A program made the position numbers and the translations under genes. 64,000 bases of DNA from Novosphingobium sp. ERN07 (lineage in GTDB: Bacteria; Pseudomonadota; Alphaproteobacteria; Sphingomonadales; Sphingomonadaceae): positions 1 to 64,000 of the forward strand of contig NZ_JABAID010000002.1 of NCBI RefSeq assembly GCF_012641335.1. Reading direction: 5' to 3'. Under the pieces are notes generated by a model that worked only from the letters and a program-made list of their open reading frames with translations, made no database searches and was not told the origin of the DNA. This document shows positions 34,970-43,483 of this stretch, in pieces (positions within the stretch are counted from its first letter, which is position 1; every line of letters starts with the position of its first letter).

Positions 34970-36438
34970 AGCGATGCTCCTGCATGAAGGGCGAGGCGGA
35001 AGCCGTCGCGTTCGACCACGATGTCACGCGCGTGGGGTCTTGCTGCGAGTTGGCGCAGCAGTGACAGGATCGGCGCGGCGTGGGGCGAATAGGTTGCTCG
35101 CGAACGCCCCGCAGCGAGCATGGCATCGACCTGCTCGGCAGGCATGACCGCGCGAAGCAGGAATTCCTCGTCCGGCAGATCGGTGCCGAACTGGCGCTGC
35201 AGATCGGCAAGTGCCGGAAACATCGGTTCATTTTCCAGTTCCCGCGCACGCGGGCGGTCCATGATCGTGGCCAGAACCTTGGGATCGACGGGCGATGTCG
35301 GCTTGCCAAACTTGCCCATGCAATAGCGGATCACCTGATCGGAAACCTGCGCATAGCGGCGGTCTCCGATCACGTTGAACAGCGCCTGCGTCATGACCAT
35401 CTGCGGAAACGGCGTGACCATGATGGGAAAGCCGAGATCGGCGCGAACCTGCCCGGTTTCGGCAATAACCGCGTCCATCCGGTCGGACAGGCCCAGTTCT
35501 TCCAACTGGCGCGCGATAGTCGTCATGACGCCACCTGCGATCTGGTGGCGCAGGAAGCTGGCGTCGAAGTTCTGAGGGGTGCCGGGCCGGAGGCCTTCTG
35601 CCAGCGCGACCTGTTGCCAATACGTTGTGAGGCGTTTCAGCGCGGCCTTGTCTATGCCGACTTCGAAGCCTGCTTCTTCAAGGTTGGCGACCATGCGGTT
35701 CGCTTCGGGCAGCGAGGAGCCATCGCCGCCGGGGCCGACGCCGACGTGGATGGCCGAAATGCCCAGCTTTGCGGCTTCCAGACTGGTCATCATGCCGAGA
35801 CCGACCGTGGTGTGGGCATGGATTTCCAGTGGGCGGTTGCCGATAGCGGCCTTTACCGCAGGGACCAGCGTGCGGGCGCGGTCCACCGAAAGGAGGCCTG
35901 CCGGGTCCTTGATATAGAAAAGGTCGATATTCGGGCTTTGCCCCACTGCGTGGGCGAAATCGGCGTAGAACTGGTCGGTGTGGATTTCCGACAAGGTGAA
36001 AGTGAGCGCGGCCATGACTTCGGCATCGCCCTCTTCCTTCACCAGCTTGGCCGCTTCGATCACGGCGGGCACTTCGTGCATCGGATCGAGCAGGACGAAG
36101 CGGCCAACGCCGTTCACTTGCAGCGCGCGGTAGACGAGGCGCATGAATTCGGGGTCTGCCTGCTGCCACGCGATGAAGCGCAGGCCGGTGGTGATAAATT
36201 GCAGCGGCGTGGTGGGCATGGCGGCGGCCATGCGGCGCAAGCGCTCCCACGGGTTGTTGCGGAAATAGCGGACGGCGACGGCCATGTGGCTGGACGAGGT
36301 GAAGTCTATCGCACGGAAACCGCAAGCTTCGGTAAGCGCGGCAGCTTGCAGCATGTGCGCGGTGTTCAGGCCAGTGGCGCCCCACAGGCTCTGGTTGCCA
36401 TCGCGCATCGTAACGTCAACGAGACGGATCTCGGTCAT
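34966..36438 (-). CDS. Biotin-dependent carboxyltransferase subunit (HMGL-like)
   Basis: A 490-residue carboxyltransferase of the pyruvate carboxylase B / oxaloacetate decarboxylase alpha type (DRE-TIM barrel). It takes CO2 from carboxybiotin to an acceptor ketone. Metal and active-site motifs are VDVTMRDGNQSLWGA, FYIKDPAGLLSVDRA (carboxybiotin-type Lys) and IHAHTTVGLGMM with the His pair. A C-terminal helical domain follows (GKFGKPTSPVDPKVLATIM). The MRDGNQSLW variant differs from pyruvate carboxylase (RDAxQS), so a different ketone is likely. It overlaps the biotin carboxylase gene by one base. Confidence 0.88.
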   Translation of the reverse strand: MTEIRLVDVTMRDGNQSLWGATGLNTAHMLQAAALTEACGFRAIDFTSSSHMAVAVRYFRNNPWERLRRMAAAMPTTPLQFITTGLRFIAWQQADPEFMRLVYRALQVNGVGRFVLLDPMHEVPAVIEAAKLVKEEGDAEVMAALTFTLSEIHTDQFYADFAHAVGQSPNIDLFYIKDPAGLLSVDRARTLVPAVKAAIGNRPLEIHAHTTVGLGMMTSLEAAKLGISAIHVGVGPGGDGSSLPEANRMVANLEEAGFEVGIDKAALKRLTTYWQQVALAEGLRPGTPQNFDASFLRHQIAGGVMTTIARQLEELGLSDRMDAVIAETGQVRADLGFPIMVTPFPQMVMTQALFNVIGDRRYAQVSDQVIRYCMGKFGKPTSPVDPKVLATIMDRPRARELENEPMFPALADLQRQFGTDLPDEEFLLRAVMPAEQVDAMLAAGRSRATYSPHAAPILSLLRQLAARPHARDIVVERDGFRLALHAGASL

Positions 36439-37769
36439 CAGGCAAGTCCCGTAAGGAAGCCGGTATCGACGCCGCCCGCAATGAAGCGCGGGTCTGCGAC
36501 GATGCGGCGATGGAGCGGGGTAGTGGTCGGCAGGCCTTCGATGTGCAGCGATTCCAGCGCCTTGCCGAGGCGTTCGACGGCCTCTTCGCGCGTGTCACCG
36601 TGGACGATGAGCTTGCCCATGAGCGAATCGTAGTGCGGTGGTACTTCGCCGCCGAGGCCGATGTGCGTATCGACGCGCACGCCGCTGCCCGCAGGCCATT
36701 CCGCGCGGGTTGCGCGGCCGGGTGAGGGGCGGAAATCGGCATCGGGGTCTTCGGCGTTGATGCGCACTTCGATGGCGTGGCCAACGGGGCGGATCATGGC
36801 TTGCGTCAGGGTGAGTTGCTTGCCCATCGCGACGAGCAATTGCTGCTCGACCAGATCGACGCCGGTGATTGCCTCGGTAACCGGATGCTCCACCTGAATG
36901 CGCGCGTTCAGTTCGAGGAAATAGAACGAGAAATCAGTCGCATCGACGAGAAATTCTGCCGTTCCTGCGCCGCGATAATTGAGGTGCCGAGCGAGACGCA
37001 CGGCGGCCTGTTCGATCCCTTCGCGCGCTGCCAATGGCATGGCGGGCGCGGGCGCTTCTTCGACCAGTTTCTGGAAGCGACGCTGGATGGAGCAATCGCG
37101 GGTGCCGAGGTGGATGGCGCTGGTGCCATCGCCCAGCAATTGCACTTCGACGTGACGCCCACGCGCAACGAAGCGTTCGACATAGACTGCCGCGTTGCCG
37201 AATGCGGCCTGCGCTTCTGCCTGTGCCATATCGAGCGCGGTATCGAGGTCTTCGGCGCGGTCCACGCGGCGCATTCCCTTGCCGCCGCCGCCGGATACGG
37301 CCTTTAGCAGCAGCGGGTAGCCGGTCTGCGCGGCGCGGGCGTGAACATCGGCGCGGGTCGCCGCTTCTCCGCCGGGCAGGACCGGAAGGCCCGCTTCAAC
37401 TGCCAGCGCGCGAGCGGCCAGTTTATCGCCCATGCCTTCGAGCGTGGCGATATCGGGGCCGACGAAACGGATGCCTGCGGCTGCGATGGCGCGGGCAAAT
37501 GTGGCGTTTTCCGAAAGGAAGCCATAGCCGGGGTGGACTGCATCGGCACCCGAACGGACGGCGGCGGCGACCACCTTATCAATCGACAGATAGCTTTGCG
37601 ATGAGGGCGCGGGGCCCACCATTTCTACTTGATCGGCCATCTTTGCAGGCAGTGAGGTGGCATCGGCCTCGGATGCGCCGAGCACGGTTTGGATCCCCAT
37701 GCGGCGCGCGGTTCGGATAACGCGGAGAGCAATTTCTCCGCGATTGGCGATGAACAGTTTTTTGATCAT
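36438..37769 (-). CDS. Biotin carboxylase subunit (AccC-like)
   Basis: A 443-residue ATP-grasp enzyme that carboxylates biotin with bicarbonate and ATP. Motifs are KLFIANRGEIALRVIRTARRMGI, HPGYGFLSENATFARA, the glycine loop KAVSGGGGKGMRRV, RDCSIQRRFQKLVEEAPAP and ELNARIQVEHPVTEAITGVDLVEQQL, followed by EVRINAEDP. All catalytic blocks look intact. It lies three bases after the biotin-carrier gene and overlaps the carboxyltransferase gene, and all three subunits are one operon. This set is separate from the housekeeping acetyl-CoA carboxylase, judged by its partner. Confidence 0.92.
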   Translation of the reverse strand: MIKKLFIANRGEIALRVIRTARRMGIQTVLGASEADATSLPAKMADQVEMVGPAPSSQSYLSIDKVVAAAVRSGADAVHPGYGFLSENATFARAIAAAGIRFVGPDIATLEGMGDKLAARALAVEAGLPVLPGGEAATRADVHARAAQTGYPLLLKAVSGGGGKGMRRVDRAEDLDTALDMAQAEAQAAFGNAAVYVERFVARGRHVEVQLLGDGTSAIHLGTRDCSIQRRFQKLVEEAPAPAMPLAAREGIEQAAVRLARHLNYRGAGTAEFLVDATDFSFYFLELNARIQVEHPVTEAITGVDLVEQQLLVAMGKQLTLTQAMIRPVGHAIEVRINAEDPDADFRPSPGRATRAEWPAGSGVRVDTHIGLGGEVPPHYDSLMGKLIVHGDTREEAVERLGKALESLHIEGLPTTTPLHRRIVADPRFIAGGVDTGFLTGLA

Positions 37770-37772
37770 GGG

Positions 37773-38219
37773 TCAGGTCAGCTTGATCAGCGCCGCGCCC
37801 TTGGCGACGAGCGTGCCATCGGGGACGAGGAGTTCAGCCACAGTGCCACTGCGCCCTGCGTGGACCGGGTTCATCAGTTTCATCGTTTCGACGATGCCGA
37901 CCACGGTTTCGGGGCCAACGGCATCGCCGGGTTTTACGAAGGGTGGCGCGCCGGGCTGGGGCGCGTGATAGAACGTGCCGGGCAGCGGCGAACAGATCGC
38001 CTGGGGATCGGCCTGAATGGTGGCAGCTTCGGCGGCGGCTTCTCCCGCAGCGCCTGCCCATTGCCATTCCTGTGTCATGCCACCGTCGGCCCCTTCGCCC
38101 TGTGCCACGCGCAGACGGAAGCGGCGCGTGGCCAGATCGAGTTCCCGGTAGCCCGATTGTTCGAGAATCGCGGCGATTTCCGCGATGTCTTCATGCGTGA
38201 GGGGAAGGTCATCGGTCAT
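37773..38219 (-). CDS. Biotin carboxyl carrier protein
   Basis: A 148-residue biotin carrier. The N-terminal 50 residues are helical (EDIAEIAAILEQSGYRELDL with FRLRVAQ), as in AccB. The biotinyl domain ends the chain with Lys114 in VETMKLMNPVHAGRSG, a variant of the usual EAMKM. CSPLPGTFYHAPQPGAPPFVKPGDAVG is the standard block before it. It lies seven bases downstream of the UPF0261 gene and three upstream of the biotin carboxylase gene. Confidence 0.9.
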   Translation of the reverse strand: MTDDLPLTHEDIAEIAAILEQSGYRELDLATRRFRLRVAQGEGADGGMTQEWQWAGAAGEAAAEAATIQADPQAICSPLPGTFYHAPQPGAPPFVKPGDAVGPETVVGIVETMKLMNPVHAGRSGTVAELLVPDGTLVAKGAALIKLT

Positions 38220-38226
38220 GGTCGGA

Positions 38227-39459
38227 TCAGTTCTTTGCGGCCAGCATTTCGCGCGCGGCGGTGATCACCGCGTCGGAAAAAGCCTCATCGTTGAAGTGGG
38301 AATCGATGGCGGTCACGGGCACGTTTTCGGGCATGACCTGCGCCAGATAGGCGGCGAAGGGGGCAGGGACCGAAAGATCCTGCAAGTGGCCTTGCGCGCT
38401 GTCATGGCTTGAGAAACCGCCGAGCGGGGTGAATACGCGGACCGGGCCTTTCGCTTCGCGCACATTGGCGGCGAGGTGATCGGCGAGGCGTTTCAGATCG
38501 TCCACATTGGTGCGCACGGCGGTGAGCTGCGGGTTGTGCATGTGATAGCGGCGACCGGGGAACTGCGCCTCTGCGGCATCGAGCGGGCCGCCGATGATGA
38601 AATCGGCATTGCCGGGCGCGATGATCGTGGGGATGCCCTTGGCCAGCGCCGCCTTGCCGCGATCCGGGCCTGAATCTGCCAGCCCGCCGACCAGGTGATC
38701 GAGAATTTCGGTCTGCGACAGGTCGAGCACGAGCGCCACGTCCTTGTCCTGCGCAAGGCCATCGAGCGTGGGGCCGCCCGCACCGGAGGAGTGGAAAACC
38801 ATGACCTCGCAACCATCGGCTTCGAGCGCCTGACGGATGCGTTTGACGCTGACTTCGGTGGTGCCGAGCGTGGTAATCAGGACCAGCGGCTTGTCCGCGC
38901 CTTTATCGCGGTCATAGCCCTTGGCCATGCCCGCCACGGCATTGGCGGCGTTGCGGAAAACATCGCGGCTGATGGTGTTGATGCCGGAGATATCGGTCAC
39001 CGCGTTCATCATCGCGATGTCCTTGATGCCCATGTACGGCTTGGTGAAGCCCGATGCCATCGTGGATACGATCAGCTTGGGCAAGCCATAGGGAAAGCTC
39101 TGCATCAGCGCGCCTGCGAGGGCTGAACCCATTGATCCGCCGACTGCGAGAATGCCGGAAACGGGGGCCTTGTCGTCCCACTGGTGGGCGGCGGCGATGG
39201 CTCCGCGAATCATTGCTTCCTGGCACTTACCTTCATGGCCGAGAGCGCGGACCTGCTCGATGGTCATGCCGCCAGCTTCGGCCACCATTTCGGGCGAGAT
39301 TTCCGCGTTGCCGAGCGTGCGGCGCACGCTGGGATCGAGATGGACCACATCGACGCCCGCCGATTCGAGCACGGCGCGGGTGAAGCGGGCCTCTTCTTCC
39401 TTGGTATCCTGCGTGCAGATGAACAGGACGCTTGGCCTGCCTTCTTTGGGTTCGGTCAT
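38227..39459 (-). CDS. Tm-1-like / UPF0261 ATP-binding protein
   Basis: A 410-residue protein of the UPF0261 family, whose plant homologue is the N-terminal part of the tomato Tm-1 virus-resistance protein and binds ATP. Blocks seen are VLFICTQDTKEEEARF at the start, GILAVGGSMGSALAGALMQSFPYGLPKLIVSTMASGFTKPYMGIKDI, SHDSAQGHLQDLSVP near the end, and PTIIAPGNADF. Bacterial members are usually next to a TIM-barrel partner, which is missing here. It heads the carboxylase operon. An ATP-dependent step on the pathway substrate is possible but not shown. Confidence 0.87.
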   Translation of the reverse strand: MTEPKEGRPSVLFICTQDTKEEEARFTRAVLESAGVDVVHLDPSVRRTLGNAEISPEMVAEAGGMTIEQVRALGHEGKCQEAMIRGAIAAAHQWDDKAPVSGILAVGGSMGSALAGALMQSFPYGLPKLIVSTMASGFTKPYMGIKDIAMMNAVTDISGINTISRDVFRNAANAVAGMAKGYDRDKGADKPLVLITTLGTTEVSVKRIRQALEADGCEVMVFHSSGAGGPTLDGLAQDKDVALVLDLSQTEILDHLVGGLADSGPDRGKAALAKGIPTIIAPGNADFIIGGPLDAAEAQFPGRRYHMHNPQLTAVRTNVDDLKRLADHLAANVREAKGPVRVFTPLGGFSSHDSAQGHLQDLSVPAPFAAYLAQVMPENVPVTAIDSHFNDEAFSDAVITAAREMLAAKN

Positions 39460-39532
39460 TTGTGGTTATCCTCTCCGTTCCCCTTTGGTGCGATAGTCCG
39501 GTTGACTTTGCACGGGGGTTTCGGGATTTTGC

Positions 39533-39549
39533 GTTCCACAAGGTGAAAC
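39533..39549. promoter_or_regulatory. Candidate IclR operator, site 1
   Basis: GTTCCACAAGGTGAAAC is an imperfect dyad (arms TTCCA and TGAAA around five bases) in the 129-base gap between the divergent carboxylase operon and the IclR gene. A near-copy lies at 40390-40407. Confidence 0.5.
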
Positions 39550-39588
39550 ACGGATTTCGCCGGGGCCAAGAGCCGGGAGATTTTTGGG

Positions 39589-40389
39589 ATGCTGGAACGC
39601 CGGGTGAAAACCGTGCGCGCGCTGGAGCGTGGGCTGGATGTGCTGATCGAAGTGCAGACGCGCAAGGCAGCAAGCCTGCACGAACTGCATCAGGCGACAG
39701 GCCTGCCCAAGGCCACGCTGCTGCGGATGCTGGTGACATTGGGGCAGAAGGGGCTGGTGTGGCAAAGGCTGGCCGATGGGGCCTATTTGCCGCACGTGGA
39801 CCGGGTGGAGCGGGCCTCGGTCACTTCTGCTGCACACATTGCCGAAATCGCCTCGCCGCACATGAAGGCGCTTTCCACGCGGGTGGCGTGGCCATCGGTG
39901 CTGGCTGCGCCGCGATTGGACCATATGGAGATTCTGGAAACGAACAGTCCGCTGTTCCGGCTCGATTCGGCCATTTTGGGTCCGGTGGGCGTGAAGCTTT
40001 CCTATATCCATACGGCCACAGGCCGCGCCTATCTGGCGGCTTGCGGGGATGCGGAGCGGGATTCGATCATCAATCGCCTGCGTCCGGCCAATCCCGCCGA
40101 AGGGAGCGAGGCCGAATTGCGGCAGATGCTCCAGACGGTGCGCCAGCGCGGCTATGCCACGCGCGATCCGCTGCTGCCGTGGCCCGACCGGTCAAAGCAG
40201 ATGATCCTGCGCGATGGGCGGCGGTCTATGGCGGTGCCGATCATCGTCGGCGGATCGCCTATCGCCACGATCAATGTCACATGGCCGGGGCGCCGTGGGG
40301 CCGATGAGGCGGTGGTGCAGCGGCACCTTGAGGCGTTGAAGGCGACCGCGCGCGCGATTGGGACGGCGCTCGAACAGAACCCCAATTAA
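39589..40389 (+). CDS. IclR-family transcriptional regulator
   Basis: A 266-residue regulator. The N-terminal winged helix holds LHELHQATGLPKATLLRMLVTLGQKGLVWQ (residues 30-60), and the C-terminal IclR effector domain starts around residue 90. It includes LGPVGVKLSYIHTATGRAYLAAC (the usual A-x-GRAxLA block) and RRSMAVPIIVGGSPIATINVTWP. The family often controls aromatic catabolism and binds pathway intermediates. It is divergent from the carboxylase operon and upstream of the oxidoreductase gene. Two similar dyads bracket it. Confidence 0.9.
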   Translation: MLERRVKTVRALERGLDVLIEVQTRKAASLHELHQATGLPKATLLRMLVTLGQKGLVWQRLADGAYLPHVDRVERASVTSAAHIAEIASPHMKALSTRVAWPSVLAAPRLDHMEILETNSPLFRLDSAILGPVGVKLSYIHTATGRAYLAACGDAERDSIINRLRPANPAEGSEAELRQMLQTVRQRGYATRDPLLPWPDRSKQMILRDGRRSMAVPIIVGGSPIATINVTWPGRRGADEAVVQRHLEALKATARAIGTALEQNPN

Positions 40390-40407
40390 GTTTCATCTGG
40401 TGAAAAC
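40390..40407. promoter_or_regulatory. Candidate IclR operator, site 2
   Basis: GTTTCATCTGGTGAAAAC contains TTTCA-N5-TGAAA, the same layout as the dyad at 39533. It lies directly after the IclR stop codon and 69 bases before the oxidoreductase start, a fit place for an operator of the plus-strand operon. Confidence 0.5.
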
Positions 40408-40475
40408 TGTTTGCCCTGCTGATTATCTCTTGGCGCTGAATGGGTGATGTTCAGCGCCACAGGGAGAGAACGATA

Positions 40476-41489
40476 ATGCGCCAGTGGCTGATTTCCGCAG
40501 GGTCCACCTCGCTTGACGACCTGAAGCTGGTCGAGACGGCAGAGCCGCGTCCCGGTGCTGGCGAAGTGGCTGTGCGGGTGCGGGCCTGTTCGCTGAACTA
40601 TCGCGACCAGATCATCCCGCTGGGTTTCTACATGGGCGGTGTGGTGCAGCAGGACACGGTGCCGCTGTCTGACGGCGCCGGTGAGGTTGTGGCGGTGGGT
40701 GAGGGCGTTTCATCGCTTGCCGTGGGCGACCGGGTGGCCGGGACATTTTTTCAGGACTGGATGGACGGCCCGCCAAACGCCGGCATGGGCGTGGCGCTGG
40801 GGGCTCCGCCGGCGCCGGGCATGTTGCAGGACGTGGTGGTTCTGCCCGAACGCGGCGTTGTGAAGCTGGCCGAGACGCTGGACTTTGCGCAGGCGGCATG
40901 CCTGCCTTGTGCAGGCGTGACGGCATGGAACGCGCTGATGGAAGGGCCGCGTCCGGTGAAGGCCGGGGACACCGTGCTGGTGCTGGGCACCGGGGGGGTA
41001 TCGCTGATCGCACTGCAGATTGCCAAGGCGGCGGGCGCAACGGTGATCGCCACGTCATCTTCTGATGAAAAGCTGGAGCGCGTGAAGGCGATGGGGGCGG
41101 ATCATGTGATCAACTATCGCACTACGCCCGAATGGGGCGCCGAGGCAGCGCGCCTTGCAGGGGGCGGCGTGGACAAGGTGGTCGAGGTTGGCGGGGCGGG
41201 AACGCTCAAGCAATCAATTGCCGCTGTCGGCTTTGCCGGCGAGATCGCGCTGATCGGCGTGCTGACGCGCGAGGGCGATACCAATCCGCATGGGCTGATG
41301 TTCAAAGGCGCATCTATCCGGGGCATCTTCGTGGGGTCCAAGGGTATGGCGCAGCGGCTCAATGCCTTCATCGATGCTCACGACATCAAGCCGGTGGTCG
41401 ACCGCAGCTTTGCAATGGAGGCGGCGCGCGATGCCTATGCCTACCAATCGTCCGCCGGGCTGTTCGGCAAGGTGGCGATAACGCTTTAG
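40476..41489 (+). CDS. Quinone-oxidoreductase-type MDR alcohol dehydrogenase
   Basis: A 337-residue medium-chain reductase/dehydrogenase, probably NADPH-dependent and zinc-free. Motifs are RACSLNYRDQII near the start, LSDGAGEVVAVGEGVSSLAVGDRVAG, the nucleotide loop VLVLGTGGVSLIALQIAKAAGATVIATSSSDEKLERVKAMGADHVINY and the end GLFGKVAITL. It lacks the Cys/His zinc ligands of alcohol dehydrogenases. AGGGAGAG precedes the ATG. It begins a plus-strand set with the VOC and MFS genes and may reduce an aromatic enone or aldehyde; the substrate is not known. Confidence 0.87.
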   Translation: MRQWLISAGSTSLDDLKLVETAEPRPGAGEVAVRVRACSLNYRDQIIPLGFYMGGVVQQDTVPLSDGAGEVVAVGEGVSSLAVGDRVAGTFFQDWMDGPPNAGMGVALGAPPAPGMLQDVVVLPERGVVKLAETLDFAQAACLPCAGVTAWNALMEGPRPVKAGDTVLVLGTGGVSLIALQIAKAAGATVIATSSSDEKLERVKAMGADHVINYRTTPEWGAEAARLAGGGVDKVVEVGGAGTLKQSIAAVGFAGEIALIGVLTREGDTNPHGLMFKGASIRGIFVGSKGMAQRLNAFIDAHDIKPVVDRSFAMEAARDAYAYQSSAGLFGKVAITL

Positions 41490-41546
41490 AATGCAAAGGT
41501 TTTGCGTTGCCGCACGATAGAGGCGGGGCGCGAGGAGAGGATGGGA

Positions 41547-42092
41547 ATGGCGAACTTGCTGGGCTTCGGCCAGCCTTTTGGTGGCGTGATGCAGACCGCC
41601 TTTGTGGTGGAGGACATGCGCGCTTCGATTGCGCATTTCCAGCGTGATTGTGCCGCAGGGCCGTTCTTCCTGCTCGATCACTTTCTGGGACCGGATCAGA
41701 TCTATCGTGGCGAGGCGTCTACTGCCGATGTGACGATTGCGATGGGCTTTGTCGGGCACATGCAGATCGAACTGATCCAGCCGTTGGATGGCAATCCTTC
41801 GGTCTATCGCGAGACGATTGAGCAACGCGGCTATGGCTTTCACCACTTCGGGATTGCCTGTGCGGACGTGGATGCGGCGCTGCCCGATTATCTGGCGCGG
41901 GGGTACGCGCTTGTCTTCAAGGCGGCGGTGCCGACCGGAGGAAGCGTGGCCTATCTCGAAGGCGGCGACGCGGCGGCTCCCGGATTTCTGGAGCTGATCC
42001 CCGCAACGCCGGGCATGGACGCGCATTTCACCGCGATGTGGCGGGCTTCGCAGGGCTGGGACGGTGCCGATCCGGTGCGGCCCTTCATCTGA
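41547..42092 (+). CDS. VOC-family (glyoxalase/bleomycin-resistance fold) protein
   Basis: A 181-residue protein of the vicinal-oxygen-chelate fold. The first half has MQTAFVVEDMRASIAHFQRDCAAGPFFLLDHF; the second has GYGFHHFGIACADVDAALPDYLARGYALVFKA, GSVAYLEGGDAAAPGFLELIPATPGMDAHF. His and Glu in HHFGIA and LELI are likely metal ligands. The layout (a single long domain with an Ile-Glu-Leu strand, IELIQPL) resembles VOC enzymes of aromatic and steroid pathways. ATG 41547 is chosen over 41541 because the GAGGAGAGG site is too close to the latter. Confidence 0.8.
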   Translation: MANLLGFGQPFGGVMQTAFVVEDMRASIAHFQRDCAAGPFFLLDHFLGPDQIYRGEASTADVTIAMGFVGHMQIELIQPLDGNPSVYRETIEQRGYGFHHFGIACADVDAALPDYLARGYALVFKAAVPTGGSVAYLEGGDAAAPGFLELIPATPGMDAHFTAMWRASQGWDGADPVRPFI

Positions 42093-42209
42093 TCCGTTGC
42101 GCGCTGGTCCCGGTCGGGATGCGCGCCAATGCAAGAGAGGAGAGCAAAGGCGACCTAGAGTGAGGGCAAGACCGGCAGTGACCGGCGACGAGGATATCGG
42201 GAGAACGTG

Positions 42210-43460
42210 ATGTTGGCAGGTGCGGACACAAAAGCCGGAACGGCGCGCGGGAGCGGATACCAGATCTGGGTAACCGCGCTGCTCAGCCTGAATTTCGGCA
42301 TCCTGTTCTTTGACCGCAACGCGCTGAATTTCCTGATGCCGTTCGTGCAGCCGGATTTGCAACTCAGCAACACGCAAGTCGGCATGTTCAGCTCTGCGCT
42401 GTCGCTCACCTGGGCGCTTTCGGGACTGGCCGTGGGGCGGATTTCGGACAAGCTGGGCTCGCGCAAGCCGGTGATCGTGGTGGCGACGGTGGCCTTCTGC
42501 CTGTGTTCATTCATTTCGGGCGCGGCGTCATCGTTCCTGATGTTGCTGGGCGCGCGGCTGCTGATGGGCGCGGCGGAAGGCGGCGTTATGCCGGTCAGCC
42601 ATTCGATGATCGTGGCCGAAGTGGCACCGGAACGGCGCGGGCTGGCGATGGGCGTGGCGCAGAATTTGGGATCGAACCTGCTGGGGTCCGGGCTTGCGCC
42701 GATCCTGCTGGTGCCGGTGGCGGTTGCCGTGGGCTGGCGCACGGGTTTCTACCTTGCGGCATTGCCGGGGTTGGTAACGGCAGCGCTGATCTGGTTCACC
42801 CTGCGCGAGCCGCCTGCCGATGTTCATGATGAAACCGCGCCGAAAGTGACGCTGCGTGAGGCGTTTGCGCACCGCAATGTCATCTTGTGTGCGCTGATTT
42901 CGATCCTGCTCGTGTCTTATCTGGTGGTCTGCTGGGCGTTCATGCCGCTGTTCCTGACCAAGGTGCGCGGGTTCGATCCTGAAACGATGGGCTGGCTCAT
43001 GGCCACGCTGGGCATTTCGGCAGGGCTGGGCAGCTTTGTGGTGCCTGCCATCTCCGACGCAATCGGGCGGCGGCCTGTGATGATCTTCTTTTCGTTCCTT
43101 GGCGTGATCCTGCCGCTGGCAGGGCTGTATTACCACGGCTCAACGCTGGTGCTGGCGGGCATCTTCTTCTTCGGGTGGGGGCTGAATGGCCTGTTCCCGA
43201 TGTTCATGGCAACGATCCCGGCAGAATCGGTCGATCCGCGCCTGACCGCGACGCTGACCGGCGTGGTGATGGGCACGGGCGAAGTGCTGGGTGGGGTGCT
43301 GGCACCGTTCATCGCCGGGGCATTGGCAGATTTTTATGGTCTTTCAGCCGCGCTCTGGCTGATGCTGGTCTGCGCCGTGCTGGCGGGGGTCTGCACGCTG
43401 GGACTGATTGAATCCGCACCGCGCGTTTTAGCGCGGCGTGCTGCTCCGGCATTTGCTTGA
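42210..43460 (+). CDS. MFS transporter, aromatic acid/anion type
   Basis: A 416-residue carrier with twelve predicted helices. The first loop has the MFS motif GRISDKLGSRKPV, and the N-terminus LLSLNFGILFFDRNALNFLMPFVQPDLQLSNTQVGMFSSALSLTWALSG is that of the ACS family (anion:cation symporters, including phthalate and 4-hydroxybenzoate carriers). The second-half repeat reads SDAIGRRPVMIFFSF. It has a GGGAG site two bases before a GTG-ATG pair. The surrounding genes suggest uptake of an aromatic compound. Confidence 0.88.
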   Translation: MLAGADTKAGTARGSGYQIWVTALLSLNFGILFFDRNALNFLMPFVQPDLQLSNTQVGMFSSALSLTWALSGLAVGRISDKLGSRKPVIVVATVAFCLCSFISGAASSFLMLLGARLLMGAAEGGVMPVSHSMIVAEVAPERRGLAMGVAQNLGSNLLGSGLAPILLVPVAVAVGWRTGFYLAALPGLVTAALIWFTLREPPADVHDETAPKVTLREAFAHRNVILCALISILLVSYLVVCWAFMPLFLTKVRGFDPETMGWLMATLGISAGLGSFVVPAISDAIGRRPVMIFFSFLGVILPLAGLYYHGSTLVLAGIFFFGWGLNGLFPMFMATIPAESVDPRLTATLTGVVMGTGEVLGGVLAPFIAGALADFYGLSAALWLMLVCAVLAGVCTLGLIESAPRVLARRAAPAFA

Positions 43461-43483
43461 GAAAAAACTTCGGGAGAAGATCG

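Noticed and set aside
35080-36633. A 517-codon open frame on the plus strand
   Set aside because: It is antisense to the carboxyltransferase and the end of the biotin carboxylase gene, with shadow composition and no motif.
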